Shown here one piece after another: positions 1 to 11,444 of a stretch of DNA of 64,000 bases. The notes under the pieces were generated by a model. That model was given only the letters and a program-made list of their open reading frames with translations, ran no database searches and was not told the DNA's origin. Origin of the DNA: Branchiostoma floridae (taxonomy: Eukaryota; Chordata; Leptocardii; Amphioxiformes; Branchiostomatidae); contig NC_049982.1 of assembly GCF_000003815.2 (NCBI RefSeq), forward strand, positions 29,134,377 through 29,198,376, in the 5' to 3' direction. Position 1 is the first letter of the stretch. Each line of letters opens with the position of its first letter. The position numbers and the translations under genes are program-made.

Positions 1-6
1 CTTCGC

Positions 7-17
7 GGCCGCCATCT
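7..17 (-). promoter_or_regulatory. YY1-like site
   Basis: AAGATGGCGGC on the minus strand matches the YY1 consensus. It lies three bases before the ATG of the ORF at 20-289, a typical promoter-proximal place for YY1. Confidence 0.4.
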
Positions 18-19
18 TT

Positions 20-289
20 ATGTTCGTGTCAGTGCTCGTGCTCCTCCTCAACCCGTGTTCAACAACCAGCAGGACACTCGGCCCCGGTACCGGTGGACTC
101 CCGGACCGGCCAGACGGAATAGAGGTTCTTAGTAATGTGAAGCGGGATGTCAATAGTGAGGACGGAATAGTGGTTCTTAGTCATGTGAAACGGGATGTTA
201 GTAGTGAGGAAGGAATTGTGGTTCTTAGTCATGTGAAACGGGATGTTAGTAGTGAGGATGGCCAAAGTAACCTTGGTTTTCGGAGGTGA
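20..289 (+). CDS. Candidate secreted multi-peptide precursor (unrecognised)
   Basis: An 89-residue ORF. The N-terminus (MFVSVLVLLLNPCS) is hydrophobic and could be a signal peptide. Residues about 33-80 are three in-frame 16-residue repeats of the form GIVVLSHVKRDVSSED, so a Lys-Arg pair recurs every 16 residues, and the ORF ends GFRR. Repeat-to-repeat changes are synonymous or mostly conservative (Asp/Glu, Asn/Ser), with Glu/Val and Asn/His also seen. A YY1-like box (GCCGCCATCTT, 7-17) sits directly before the ATG, as is common near transcription starts. A GT follows CGGAG at 283-285 (GTGATATG), so the frame could splice onward instead of ending at the TGA. I do not recognise the family. Neuropeptide-type processing is an inference from the dibasic spacing. 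A 48-bp minisatellite with a chance open frame is the main alternative. Confidence 0.35.
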   Translation: MFVSVLVLLLNPCSTTSRTLGPGTGGLPDRPDGIEVLSNVKRDVNSEDGIVVLSHVKRDVSSEEGIVVLSHVKRDVSSEDGQSNLGFRR

Positions 290-831
290 TATGTAAGACC
301 TTCTGTGCGTATGAAACTGTGCATTATCTTATTTTATTTTTTTATTTTATTAAAAACAACAACAACAATGGTACATCTGTCAACCACTAAGACTAGTGTT
401 TGTACAGTCGAGTACTATTGCACATGGAGGGATACCATATACTGGTGTGTCCGGACGAATTACATGTGTAACTTAGCATGCAGTAAATGGGCAGTGGAAC
501 AGTCAGGAAAGACAAATACATGTAGTACATTTGTCAAAATACTGGGAAAACTTAAGGAATATGTACAGTCTGTTACTACACTCTGATCAAACATGGAGCA
601 GTCTAACAATAGGTGGGGTTCATGCCAAAATATCAATAGTAAATTTGTACAATCAATCTACATTGGCTGTCAGTCTACTATTGTATATCCGTTTTTCGAA
701 GTCCTTTTCAAAGACATTAAAGAGGTTAGTTATGCACAGGTGTGGGTCTTTTCTATGCCAGTCATTATTTGATGTTAGAAATAACGAATCGGATGTAGCA
801 ACAGAAAGCTAAAGAAGAGAAACTCTGCAAG
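290..831. other. AT-rich stretch, nothing recognised
   Basis: Contains a run of T/A-rich sequence and a short CAA repeat. Small ORFs here show no family signature. No gene or repeat boundary is visible. Confidence 0.5.
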
Positions 832-833
832 TA

Positions 834-1360
834 CGAGGGGTGATCAAAGAGTTCTCGGCCTCATCCAGAAATAATGAGCAAAACTAAAATTTTGAGGCAC
901 AACTTCATAGTATGAGGCCTTTTATTACTATCCTCCAAATTTCAAATCATTGCAGTCATTACTTTCTAGGGATTCGTTTGTTGCAAATCAGAGGGTAAGT
1001 GGCGAGAAAAAACAAGGGTGAATTGTGATCAGACATGAGTTCGCCATGCCGTACATTATTTGCCATTAACAAAAGACATTGTCAAAATGTTTGATAATAA
1101 TTCTCTTCCTACTTCAAGCAGAAAGAAGTGGGTGTCTGACTTCCAGCAGCACAAGTTGACGCGCACACCTCAGGTCGCAGATCAATTGTCCACATTTTTT
1201 CCTTTTCCCTTACCTAACGTTACTTGGTGTCGCCTGCAAAGTAATGATCACAATAATTTGAATTTTGGTACACTTTCATAGACTTCATACTTAACATCTA
1301 TGCTTCGAAGTATGAGTTGTGCTCATTATTTCTGGGTGAAAACTTATTGATCACCCCTCG
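834..1360. mobile_element. Mariner-type non-autonomous element
   Basis: Terminal inverted repeats CGAGGGGTGATCAA and TTGATCACCCCTCG bound a 527-bp element, with TA duplicated on each side (832-833 and 1361-1362). The TIR sequence and TA target are typical of mariner elements. An internal plus-strand stretch near 1060-1190 reads like a decayed helix-turn-helix start of a mariner transposase (FDNNSLPTSSRKKWVSDFQ), but no intact transposase is present. Confidence 0.8.
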
Positions 1361-1479
1361 TACCTCTTAAATGTGCTAGCTATATCAATGCCATTCGTAT
1401 TTCTTCATTATTACAACCAAAAAGGACATACAGACACAGTGGTGCAGCACTCAAGCAGACTGGTTTATATTAACGGCAA

Positions 1480-1612
1480 CAATGGACAAAACATGATACA
1501 TGACTGTATTAGTTAGATAAGCGTTAAGTTATAGAGCTGTAGTTATGTAGATGCCATACAATTGTACCCCGTACAACTGTTGTGCAATAAAGTTATTATT
1601 ATTATATAACAG
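1480..1612 (+). mobile_element. LINE 3' tail fragment
   Basis: The segment with TTAGTTAGATAAGC, then GTAGTTATGTAGATGCCAT, ending in TTGTGCAATAAAGTTATT, matches the tail of the LINE copy at 55143-55280. It is a 5'-truncated 3' end on the plus strand, closing with AATAAAG and a short ATT repeat. Confidence 0.6.
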
Positions 1613-1639
1613 AAAACATGTAACCGGAACGTCGTATTT

Positions 1640-2062
1640 TGTTGTTGTAAGGCATTATCATAAAATAATAAATGAAGACCTTTATAAAAAATTTTTCCCC
1701 ACTGGGCTAAGTACAGGTCACATGGTAACAATGATATACATGTAAAAATCACACACATATATATGTGCATATATACGTCTTATCTAGTATTCTAGGACAT
1801 TCGACCCCCTATCTTCTTAGTAATTGCATAAATGTAGCTAGCTGTATGGTTGGTTAAAATTGGTTTATCAAAAACTATCAGGAAGATAAATTTCTCTTTA
1901 CTATCTAAGTATATGAAGTGAGAACATTTACTTAACACAGGGTCATAGTCAAATAGAATGCTTCCATCGCTATCATATAGAGGACAATCCACGGTAAAAT
2001 GTACCTCTACTTTACCTAAACTACAAAATTGACAAATAGAATCTTTGCTCTAGGGGTGTGGT
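1640..2062 (-). mobile_element. Non-LTR retrotransposon 3' fragment
   Basis: On the minus strand the frame reads SICQFCSLGKVEVHFTVDCP, the CCHC-like zinc-knuckle end of a LINE ORF2 protein. It is followed by a stop and a 3' tail containing CCAGTGGGGAAAAATTTTTT. Only the extreme C-terminus remains. It is head-to-head with the tail fragment at 1480-1612. Confidence 0.6.
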
Positions 2063-2906
2063 TAGGTCTTCCTGATTCGATTCGCAATTTGTGACTGATT
2101 CTTAGTTTTGCGACGGTCGATCTGTTATATGACTGTAGAATAAAGTTCTTTCATTCGTTCAATATCATGACTATCATTTCCGTCGGAACGTTGTCGGGAG
2201 TCCAATGTTGACCACGGCGTTTGACCCCGCTTGGACCACGACGTTCCCCTGTCCTTGTAGCCTAGTCTCACTCACGCTCACGTGACCATCTACAGCAAAC
2301 AGAAAAAAAAACGTTACGTCATCAAGCGTCAAAGCTTTACGCGCACCACCAGTACTGAAGATGTCATAAAAAAGTTTGCACTCACGTGACTATGATGTAA
2401 TTATCGCCCGGCTTGTCGGATGGTTAAACCCTGATGTTACCACCACACCAGATTTGATATATATTAGATAAATTCACACACGCTCTTTTGTTATCCTGAA
2501 GTCATTAATAGTTATTGACACATTATTGAGACAAGATTACCCCAAACCATCTACGCTACAACGGAGCGCTATGTTGTATCGCTGTGTTCATAGCCTAATT
2601 TCCCGGAAATCCGTTGAAAACAATAGAGCAATCCATGCACTGAAATTGTTCCCAAACCCTTACCGTTCAACTCCCGACTTTATCTTTTTAGCGATGCTGG
2701 GATCTTCACATGTATTCCCTTTTCTAGCTACAGAAGTATCATTGTGCTATATATATTTTTCTCAATGTTGCTAGTTATTCTACCGTGTATAGCTGTCGAG
2801 TAATAATAAACTTCATTCGTTCATGTAGGTTTAACCGACCAATATGGCGGCCGTGACGTCACGTGAAAACAAGCCATTCTTGCCATGCATCTGGTACAAA
2901 GTTACC
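2063..2906. other. Intergenic with two AATAAA-type tails
   Basis: Two plus-strand endings of similar form (AATAAAGTTCTTTCATTCGTTC near 2138 and AATAAACTTCATTCGTTC near 2806) look like 3' tails of a repeat family. No coding similarity is recognised between them. Confidence 0.4.
2841..2874. promoter_or_regulatory. YY1 / CRE / E-box cluster
   Basis: AATATGGCGGCC (YY1-like) is followed directly by TGACGTCA (a perfect CRE) overlapping CACGTG (E-box). The group is typical of a CpG-rich promoter, yet it lies just past the 3' end of the minus-strand CARD gene, with no recognised gene starting beside it. Confidence 0.45.
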
Positions 2907-3886
2907 TCAGTCTGTTTTATAGTACGTTAACAAACCTTTCCGAACTTGTTTCCTGTAAATTGTCGGACGTTGGAAGTTGCTAACGTCCGTTTTGTCCAGT
3001 TTGTCGACCAGCCAGGGGTAGTTCTCCTGTAGCGCCTGTCTGAACGTGCTGTAGGCTTGTGGTCCTCTCAGTAGTAACAGGTCCAACATTATCCACACTT
3101 TGTCTCGCCGGGTTGTGCCGGAACACGCTCTTTCTATGTCATCTTCACTGTAACGGTCAGTTCAACATATAATGAAAAAAAAATCTAAAAAAGATCGTTA
3201 ATCACCTTCTGGTCATGAAAATTCATTCACCTCCCTTGACTTATCCTCTTTCAAAGTGTGCAACTAAAACGCCCCCTGCCCTGCGGTTCCCCAAAAAGTT
3301 GCTTGAGGGCCCAAGTTTGCGTCATTTTTTCCCAAGTACAAAAGCTTTCTATTAGACAAAAATCGTTACTATAGTATTTTCGAATACGAGGTACCACAAA
3401 AGAAAATTCCGCTATAGTGCCGCAGCAAGCCGCCAGGGGGAGCAAAACCTAAACATTTCGGTAATAGGGCAAAAACCAACTGCATGTCAAATTTCATGGT
3501 AATGCATTTATATAACAGAAAGTATAACTTCTAAAGTTACAACTTACATAGATACAAACAAGCATACGAATTCTAATAAGATTATAACCTTTTCGACAAA
3601 GATAGAAAAAGGACTGACACATACATTTGAATTTGATTGAAGATGTAATGATAACATTCAACAAAGACTTAGTATTGTCTGTATTGTAACATTGCCCACA
3701 CCATGCTACATAGTGCATTGATGGGGAGAATCGCTAGGTGTCGTATCTAAGCGGTTACTGAATGATTGTTACTGCTCACCTGAAGATGCCCTCTTGGTAC
3801 AGATAATGGATGACGTTATGTACATTAAGAGAGTCCAAGAGGTCGATCCGGTTACGAAGAAGACGTTCTCTATCCGTGGCGTCCAT
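2907..3886 (-). CDS. CARD-only protein, CRADD/RAIDD-like (two exons)
   Basis: Exon 1 is 3780-3886 and exon 2 is 2907-3147. The donor reads CTTCAG|GTGAGC and the acceptor GTTACAG|TGAAG. Together they make 348 nt, a 115-residue protein starting MDATDRERLLRNRIDLLD. Almost the whole protein is one CARD, a six-helix homotypic interaction domain of apoptosis and inflammation adaptors. Signature stretches are IHYLYQEGIFSEDDIE, RACSGTTRRDK and LRGPQAYSTFRQAL, then PWLVDKLDK. These resemble the CRADD CARD (YLYQEG, RGP.A..TF, PW..KL.K) and also caspase-9. CRADD normally adds a death domain, and none is seen here. A weak alternative donor (AAAG|GTTTGT, phase 1, near 2930) could lead to further exons outside the window. 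The likely role is a cytosolic CARD adaptor or decoy, an inference from domain content. Confidence 0.8.
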
Positions 3887-5860
3887 TTTGAAGGAAGACA
3901 CGAACACTGCTTACAGACGGTTGTAATGAATGTACACAGAGGAAATAGTACAGTCGGTCACTAGAAAGGTAACATTTGGAAGTAAATACATGCGTTACAT
4001 AATGTCTTACTCTACCTTCATATGGTCAAGCTTAACACATTGTTTCTTACTCAAATACTTAATGATGGCAAAAGCAGACGCTTGTTTAACTTGATTGGGG
4101 GAAAAACACATTCACATAGATTACACGGGGACCAGCCCCTCCAGTTCTGCCCTGCCACTTGCTACTCAATGTAATCGAATACTTCATGGTGTCGGCTACT
4201 TTACCAGTTACCATGGTGATAGCCATCTGTCCCAGGTCATTGACCTCATTTGTTTGAAGACGGGGAAGAAAAAGCGGAGCATAAAGCAATATGTTTCCCT
4301 TCAGTGAAGGTGAATATAATTTTGAAGTATGATTTTCAACGCTAATTACTGAATGTTTGGGACTAATTTAGTGTAACCATACAGCCGAATAAATAAAACC
4401 AATTTATAAATGTATGCCTCATAAAAATACATGTATATTCAAGATGCGAGACTAAGCTATTTCTGAATTGTTTCTTTCACTTCCCTTTTCCAGATATAAC
4501 GACCATCTACAGAACATAGTTCCGTCACATTGAAGCATTGATAATAGGAAAATGATCTCTATTAAAGAATTTATTAGGTCATAAGGTCCTTAAGAATTAG
4601 CTAGCGTCGTTGAGAAAGTTTGTTTCTGAATATATAATGTCAAGTAATGTCAATAATAAGATCAAGTAACGGAGAGATTTCGAGTCTAACGTCATATATT
4701 GCTAATGTACTTACCGACTGGGCGGGTTCGGAAACGCTTCCAAACTGTTCTTCGGGGAGGAAATTTAAAACTTAACACAACTGTCTTACTCTTATAGTGT
4801 GTTGCAAGTGAACTATAGTTGACTATCAAGTTATCGCCAATATCTTATCGTAAACCCTGAAGACTGGAAGCTTTGCACTCACTCAAAAAAGAAACTGCGT
4901 AACGTTAACACACTCAGGTAGTTGTATTACATGAGAAAATCCCATTCCAAAATGGGTGAACATGTTAACCATGTAAAAGTAATTGGGTGTACACATGACA
5001 CAAATGCGAACTTAAAATGTAAACACGTCCAACAAAAGGTACCATGTTTTAAATCTATTGAATTCACCAAGTTTTCGTTTGGTCAAAGACGTCCAAAAGT
5101 TAGGGTTTTACAATAAATCGAACGCTGCGCCCCTTCTGAGTCGTGTATGTGGACTAGTCCTTAAAATTTCCCCGTTTGTCATTTTGGTGCGTTTGGAAAG
5201 TCCCTGGATGACGCGCTATATAGAAACTTGGCTGTTACGACTGGCTGTTCCATGTAGTAGCGTTACTCCCTACGATATGAAAGTATTACACCATAGACAA
5301 CGTTTTACACCTCAAAGTATGTAACCATGTAGCTGATATTATTTTCAGTAAAGGCAGTATATGCAGCTTTTTTTAATAATCAACTGTATCTATTTATAAA
5401 TTTGCATGTATCAATAAAGGTACATATTGTACATGCAACATTACCTATCAATTGTATCTATTATATAATGATACATCTATGACCAGAAAATACAATACCT
5501 TCTTCATTTATGTTCATTTACATCTTCCTCTTCGACTCTGAAATTTACATTGGCATTCTATATGGCATTAGCATCTGTCTTCAGATTTTTTCTTATATTT
5601 GTTCATCTTACAACTGCTTTGCATGATTGACAGTATGGTCAATTTAAAAATAGATTATGCATACACAGGCAGATATGATCCATATCATATCAATATGACC
5701 TTACATTCTGAAGTATATTTACTAAGCTTCATTATAATATTGCTTACAGCAAAAGAAAAAAAAAGCAATGGACACAAAAATGAGCTGCTGCTTGCAAAAA
5801 GGCTGTAGTGATGTATTTATTATGTTGTCTGTACGTAAGCCGCATTTTATTTATCCTATT
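3887..5860. other. Intergenic, nothing recognised
   Basis: AT-rich sequence upstream of the CARD-only gene. It should contain that gene's promoter and possibly a 5' UTR exon (a TTTCTAG acceptor-like site lies near 3960 on the minus strand). No further gene or repeat family is recognised. Confidence 0.4.
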
Positions 5861-5879
5861 TAAATCTCAGAGAATCAAT

Positions 5880-6370
5880 GGCTGGGTTTACAGGTTTTAA
5901 AGTCGACCCTGAGCACACGCAGGACTCGAAGTACTGGGTGCATGTACACCTGGTGCACCCAAATCTGGATCTGTGCACCCAAATTTTTTTCTGTGGGTGC
6001 ACCAATGCACCTATATGAAGGTTTACAAATGTAAAGACAATCAAAGTATACTAGTATACAACACATTATTGACATGAAAATGTTGAAAAGATAATAAAAT
6101 GTGTGTCAAAGAACTTGTTTAAGAATCAGAAGTTGTTATTTGGATTCCTCAAACTTTTTGATGCTCCAAAACTGTATGTGCTGCACTCAAAAACTTTTTT
6201 GGTGCACCCAATTTTTTGAGGTTGGGTGATGAACTACTGAACCTAATCCCAAAAATGAATTTCGAGCCCTCACTCGGACACACCACCAAAAACAGACGCA
6301 AGAGTGATCTGTTTATACAGGAGGCCTCAAAGAAACTAGGAATACCCAGCTGCACTGACGGTGTGTGGAA
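5880..6370. repeat. Interspersed repeat with GGTGCACCCAAAT motif
   Basis: The motif GGTGCACCCAA occurs repeatedly in both halves (about 5957, 5977, 5995 and 6200). The layout looks like a small non-autonomous element, but clear termini and target duplications are not seen. Confidence 0.35.
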
Positions 6371-6581
6371 TATTGCCTCATTTTAAATCGTGAAAACTTG
6401 CACAAGTCTGACTTGAGCATGGTTTAAAATTGAAGTTTAACTGAAGTCACATTGAAGAGAAGGGTACTAGAGTAACCTAAATCTCCGTTTACATAGACTT
6501 CGCTGTGTCGAACTCCAAAAATGGGTTTGAAAACCAGGCCATAGTTGAGTTTGGGTTATTTAGAGGTTTTCCTATACTCCG

Positions 6582-6773
6582 TTGCAGGCTCCCAACGGGG
6601 CTAGTTTTTATTCTAGGGGGAGGGGGGCGCTGGTTCACGAATTTCAACGTTGGCTACCGGTAGGTTCTCTTATGCTGGGAAAGAGAGTTTGCCAAGGAAG
6701 GGAGTTTGCCGTGGAAGGTAGTTTTGCCCCGTAACCGCGAACCAGCACCCCCCTCCCCCTTTGGAGCCTGCAA
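6582..6773. repeat. Foldback element (long hairpin)
   Basis: TTGCAGGCTCC at the left end is answered by GGAGCCTGCAA at the right. Inside, AGGGGGAGGGGGGCGCTGG pairs with the CCAGCACCCCCCTCCCCCT segment. The middle carries the phrase GAGTTTGCC three times. A related but truncated copy lies at about 42745-42900. Confidence 0.6.
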
Positions 6774-7247
6774 TGTCTATACTTTCATCTTTCATTCTAC
6801 CAAAAAAAATGTCAAAGATTATCTAAAGAACAAAAGAATACATGAAAACTGATAATACACTGTGTATCATTGAGCAACAGCAACATATAACTTAATAACA
6901 AACGTAACATATGAGCCATGAATTATAACATGCAGGCATTTTTTGGCATAGTTCTGTGTGAGCTAAATGGAGTGCATTATTTTCTTGTATTGCCTGGTTT
7001 CTTGTAAACACACGTCATTGAGCAGCTTTTGGCCATAACATTTAGTAAATATTGTAGAATTTAAACCAAGAAGAAGGCTATCCTAATTGAATAGATTTGA
7101 TTCAAATCATTCAGATGGATTTTACCTTGTGTGAACAAGGCCCAAGATAAAACTGATTGGGGCCAAATATGTTTCAACATACATTGATTTTCATTCATCT
7201 GGTCCTTTCTAGTGGTTTCTTGTCAATAATGCCAAAAGAATCTTATA

Positions 7248-7716
7248 CAGTCAAACCTGTCTATAGCAGCCACTCAAGGGACTGGAGAAATATGGCCACT
7301 ATAGACAGGTGGCCACTATAGAGAAAATGTTGATCAATTGACCATGAGCAAGCTACACATGATTTCAGTTCCCACTAATCTGTCTCACCAAGTAACATTG
7401 TCTCGATTGGTAAATTCACCGACAAAGACTTGCACTTTAATGCTACCGCCCAAATGACCCTGCCAGGAACTCCAAATCCTCGCAAACTACAATTCCAAAC
7501 TCGGTGCAGGGTGACATAAGGCTGCAGTATGGTTGCAATAGGCAGTGTTTCCGTATCTATGGGACCGGAAATCATGTGGCCGTGGCCGCGTTGGACAGGT
7601 GGCCGCTAAACCTATTTCTTAATCATTACGAATCCAAGGGACCGAGAAAAAGTGGCCACTATGGCCAGGTGCATGGCTGCTACATGCAAAGGTGGCCGCT
7701 AATACAGGTTTGACTG
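7248..7716. mobile_element. Tc1/mariner-type MITE
   Basis: Termini CAGTCAAACCTGT and ACAGGTTTGACTG are flanked by TA on both sides (7246-7247 and 7717-7718). The interior repeats GTGGCCACTATAG-like phrases, as in the widespread animal MITE family with this terminus. It holds no coding capacity. Confidence 0.75.
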
Positions 7717-7832
7717 TAGACAGAAACATCCTATCATTTTCCGCTTATTAGTAAATATTGTTGACCTTTAACAAAGAATGTTGCAATAAAAACTACTTGA
7801 TTCAGCTATAGGTAGACAAATATTTGATATGA

Positions 7833-8005
7833 CTATTTTTTAGGATTAGGTGGTTTCCTGATAGCCCCCCTCCCCACAGGTTTAGGCGGAGGGACGTTGG
7901 TGTATCTGTTGATGGTACATCCCGATCCCGTGTTGATGACAATATTTCCCGAGCCACGGACGATGGAGGTGTTGCAAACCTGCATGGTGTTGGCCGTACT
8001 TCGAG
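7833..8005 (-). CDS. 3' exon with RHIM-like amyloid motif (CARD gene 2)
   Basis: A strong acceptor (CTCTTTTCCATGCAG, minus strand) opens an exon of 2 nt plus 56 codons ending in TAG. The peptide runs RSTANTMQVCNTSIVRGSGN, then IVINTGSGCTINRYTNVPPP, then a basic Pro-rich tail ending NPKK. The core IVRGSGNIV fits the G-x-x-N-x-hydrophobic half of the RHIM consensus, and NTGSGCTIN forms a second pseudo-repeat, as in beta-solenoid amyloid motifs. The exon's phase (needs 1 nt from upstream) matches the donor of the CARD exon at 12672-13029. The joined protein would be 176 residues: CARD, Ser-rich linker, motif. Known biology: RHIM and HET-s-type motifs seed signalling amyloids. That function here is inferred. 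The exon could instead belong to another unseen transcript. Confidence 0.55.
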
Positions 8006-9040
8006 CTGCATGGAAAAGAGGATATTGTAATTTGTATACGTATCTATCTAGGTAGTCACAGACATCCTAATAAGAGCTTACCCCCTGAGGAGTTGCCAAA
8101 CAAGAGCTTCTGAAAAAAGCTAGTCTTTCGCTTACTTATATTGTGTAGGTAAAATTGTTTGGCATAGTTTGGTCAAGCGTGGGTGCCAAGTCTGCAACGT
8201 TGGCAGCTCTGGCACAGTTTGGTCAAGTGCTAGGTTATATAACTGTTTAGTAAGGTAGTGGTTCTCACAGAGTATATTTTACTAGAACTGTATAATAACA
8301 CAACTGCATGAATGATGTTAACTTTATTCGGATTGTTTCGCTGTTAAGAACGGCTCTGTTACAGTACAACAGGGTTTTATGAAAGTGCACTGTAGTAATC
8401 AAATTTATCAGTAGATGTGTCCTGAATTTCTGCAAGAACAAACAAAGTATTGTCACCATAAACAACTGAACATAAAATATTAACATGGCATATACAGTAA
8501 TGGAAATATTTTTTTTAATGGCAAGATCATGTGAAAGGTAGATATTTTAAACTAAAACAGGTCCGTGGTATGTTTAATGGAACGTTTCGTTTCTTTTAGT
8601 AACGCAATTATGCTTTTACTTGACGGAGTCGTGACGTCACGCGTCAGACTCACTCCGTCGAGCTCGGTCAGAATCTTCCCTTTCGAAATTATAAATTAAA
8701 TGTGGGTAATTCTATTTTTAACGCATCCGAGGGCTACTATTTTGCTGAAAGAAGTTTGTTACACGAAAATAGCCTGAAATTTCTTAGAGTAAGAAATTTC
8801 CGAATACGCCCCCCTCCCACACCATGTCAGATGCGGCGCACGCATCTTACACAATTCTAGATTTTGTAGCGGTGATTTTCCATAAAACAAAGTAAATGAC
8901 ATGTCAAACTGTTCTCTACAAGGTCTGTTTTATTATAACCAAACAGCGAACATGTTAGTTTATAAATTGTATACAATCTTACGAAGAAATCCTCACCGTT
9001 CACATCCGTCTCTGCAAATTCCTGCTTATAAGCCATACAG

Positions 9041-9246
9041 AAACCAAGCAGCACATTCATGGTAGGCCGATACGTATGTCATAACGTTACATACCGTCGA
9101 ATCTGCAGGGTAGAATATCTCGCTAGCACGATATGGCATGGACCGCAAACCAAGCAGCACATTCATGGTAGGCCGATACGTATGTCATAACGTTACATAC
9201 CGTCGAATCTGCAGGGTAGAATATCTCGCTAGCACGGTATGGCATG
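9041..9246. repeat. Tandem duplication of about 106 bp
   Basis: The block starting AAACCAAGCAGCACATTCAT at 9041 recurs at 9147 with very few changes (ACGATATGG versus ACGGTATGG). It is followed by a (GGAC)n microsatellite at about 9253-9283 and a small GC-rich hairpin (CGCCGCGGAAGCGCGGCG). Confidence 0.75.
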
Positions 9247-9578
9247 GTCGACCCGGACGGACGGACGGACGGACAGACGGACAGAAATCTAATATCGGTC
9301 TGATTGCCTTTCGCCGCGGAAGCGCGGCGAAAGACAAAAAATTTAATTTAATTTTCATCATGGAGCATGAGCATAGGAACTTCCTGTCAATAGTGAAAAA
9401 AAGATTTATAGATCATCCCCAAAGATTTGTCCCCAAAGATTCTTCTTGTTCAGAGCATCCTGTCAATAGTGCCAGTTATATAAGTCTTTATTGCAAATTA
9501 TCATATAGCCAGGCGCCGCGGACCAATCAGAAGGCCCCGTTCCACGTTGGTTATGACGCCGTAACACGTAGATTCAGN

Positions 9579-9677
9579 NNNNNNNNNNNNNNNNNNNNNN
9601 NNNNNNNNNNNNNNNNNNNNNNNNNNNNNNNNNNNNNNNNNNNNNNNNNNNNNNNNNNNNNNNNNNNNNNNNNNNNN
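9579..9677. other. Assembly gap (N)
   Basis: Run of about 100 N inside the intron of CARD gene 2. The true length is unknown. Confidence 0.95.
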
Positions 9678-10496
9678 TGAAGTTGTTGAGACGCTACCTT
9701 TTTTTGTCTCAGATGGCCCATGCACATGTAGTTACTCTGTCACATGATATACTAATATCTTCCTATTTCAATGTACTGACCTAATGCAGCTGCTAAGTCT
9801 CCTTGGTTTGTGTTCTTCCAATGATATTCATTAAAGATTTATTTCTGGGGTGTTATTCACTTGACATCGGAATGTTACTTGTATAATTTGACCAATGATA
9901 CTTTTATCTGTAGTTCCATAGACATTAGACAATATGAATAGTGGTAGCCCCCATGCAGCAGCAACAGTTAGTCCCCAGGGTGGTATGATGGCAAGCTGCT
10001 GGCAATGTAGCCTGATTAAATCTCGCTTATAGCAGCCCGCCAAACATCCGCCGGCCCGCGGGGAGGGGCCAGTTACAGCCCTGGACAGCGGAGTTTGTGT
10101 TACACAGACTACTGGCAATGGAAGCTTTGAAAAGTTCAGAAGCTGTTGTAGTCAGAGCAAACACCCAGCAAACATCCCCGCAAACCAATGAGCAGTTGCT
10201 TAGAAGGGGAATTTCATCATATATTTGCCGCGACAAAATGCAACCAACGATACTGAATTTAAAACAGAACAAAGCTAAGCCTCCACCACTTAACCCTGCC
10301 TGTACCATAGATTAAGCAGGCCCAAAAACCAAGCGAATATGACTAGCCCAAAACAACAAATTACCTGTATACAGTATGGAAATGGCATTACCAAAGAAAC
10401 AAAAAGAAACACAGGACAAATCATACACATACCTTTCTCTTATGCCCACACTCTATACAGTTCTCCTCCACATTAGAAAATTGCATCTTCTTCTGT

Positions 10497-11440
10497 TTAA
10501 GTTCAAGTTCAACCATGATTGCCAACAGGGTAAAGGAACTTGTACCGAAACTTAAAACTCAGTACTATACAGCTCTAGAAACACCACAAAGAGTAATAAG
10601 CAAACTCCAATTATACCTGACCAACAGATATATAATCTTGTACACTCCCGTCATCTGGAAAACTGTCAGTGCCACTAAGTAACCTGATACATTGAAGGTG
10701 GCCCAGGCCAGATGATGGTTCTACACCCAACCATAATCTGTTTTTAAAACCAAGCAGATATTGGGAGGATGCCCCAACCACACAAAAACAGGATCAACCT
10801 ATACAGTATCAAGTTCAAGCACTAGGAGGCCCCAAATCAAACCTGACCACCAGGACACCACAAACAACTCACGTACCAAATAGCAACACAATGGTACCTT
10901 GCGTTCCGGAGATACAGCGCACGCCCCGTGCCCGCACAAAAGGTAACCTAAAATGTCAAGTTCAAGCACCAAGGGCGCCAAAATCAAAATTGAGCATTAT
11001 TCAGCCACCGCCGACACATGTGCCAAATATCATCGCGCCAGCACCAGCCGTTCAGAAGATATAACTCCGGAAACAACCCTCTCGGACACAAAATTCGACC
11101 TGCCGGGTCAAGTTCAAACGCGACAAGGCCCAAAGTCAATCCTAGGCAACAGGCAACAACCCCCCACCCATGCACCAAAAATCGTCGCAATCGCGCGTAT
11201 CGTTCCGGACACACAGCGCCAAAAGTGCCCCCAAAACACCAAAAATGCCACCTGCAATGTCAAGTTCAAACGCCAGGAGGCCCAAAATCAAACCTGAGTG
11301 TTAGGCTACCACCCCCAACCCACGTACCAAAAATCGTCGTGCTCGCACCATCCGTTCACGAGATACAGCGCCCTACATCCCCGGCTACCGAAAAGTTCCC
11401 ACCAGCATCAAAACCATACCTGCATACATGCAGGTAATAA
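10497..11440. repeat. Degenerate tandem monomers of about 150 bp
   Basis: The phrase CAAGTTCAA recurs at 10810, 10957, 11109 and 11261 (spacing 147, 152, 152), each time followed by an AGG..CCCAAA(A)TCAA phrase, a CAC.TACCAAA phrase and a GAGATACAGCG phrase. The reverse complement contains the same phrase order as the repeat at about 38680-39120 (ATGATATTTGGTACGTGG, then GATTTTGGGCC-like). Long open frames here come from base composition and are not taken as genes. Confidence 0.6.
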
Positions 11441-11444
11441 CGTC

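Noticed and set aside
305-586. 93-codon plus-strand ORF starting MRMKLCIILFYFFILLK
   Set aside because: The signal-like start arises from an A/T-rich run and the rest lacks repeats or motifs, so there is no support for a gene.
8857-9060. 67-codon minus-strand ORF starting MNVLLGFCMAYKQEFAETDV
   Set aside because: The start lies in a tandem duplication. A donor-like GAACG|GTGAGG exists, but no partner exon or family could be supported.
11018-11437. 139-codon plus-strand ORF, Pro/Gln/Thr-rich
   Set aside because: It lies in degenerate 150-bp tandem monomers. Composition and period explain the open frame.
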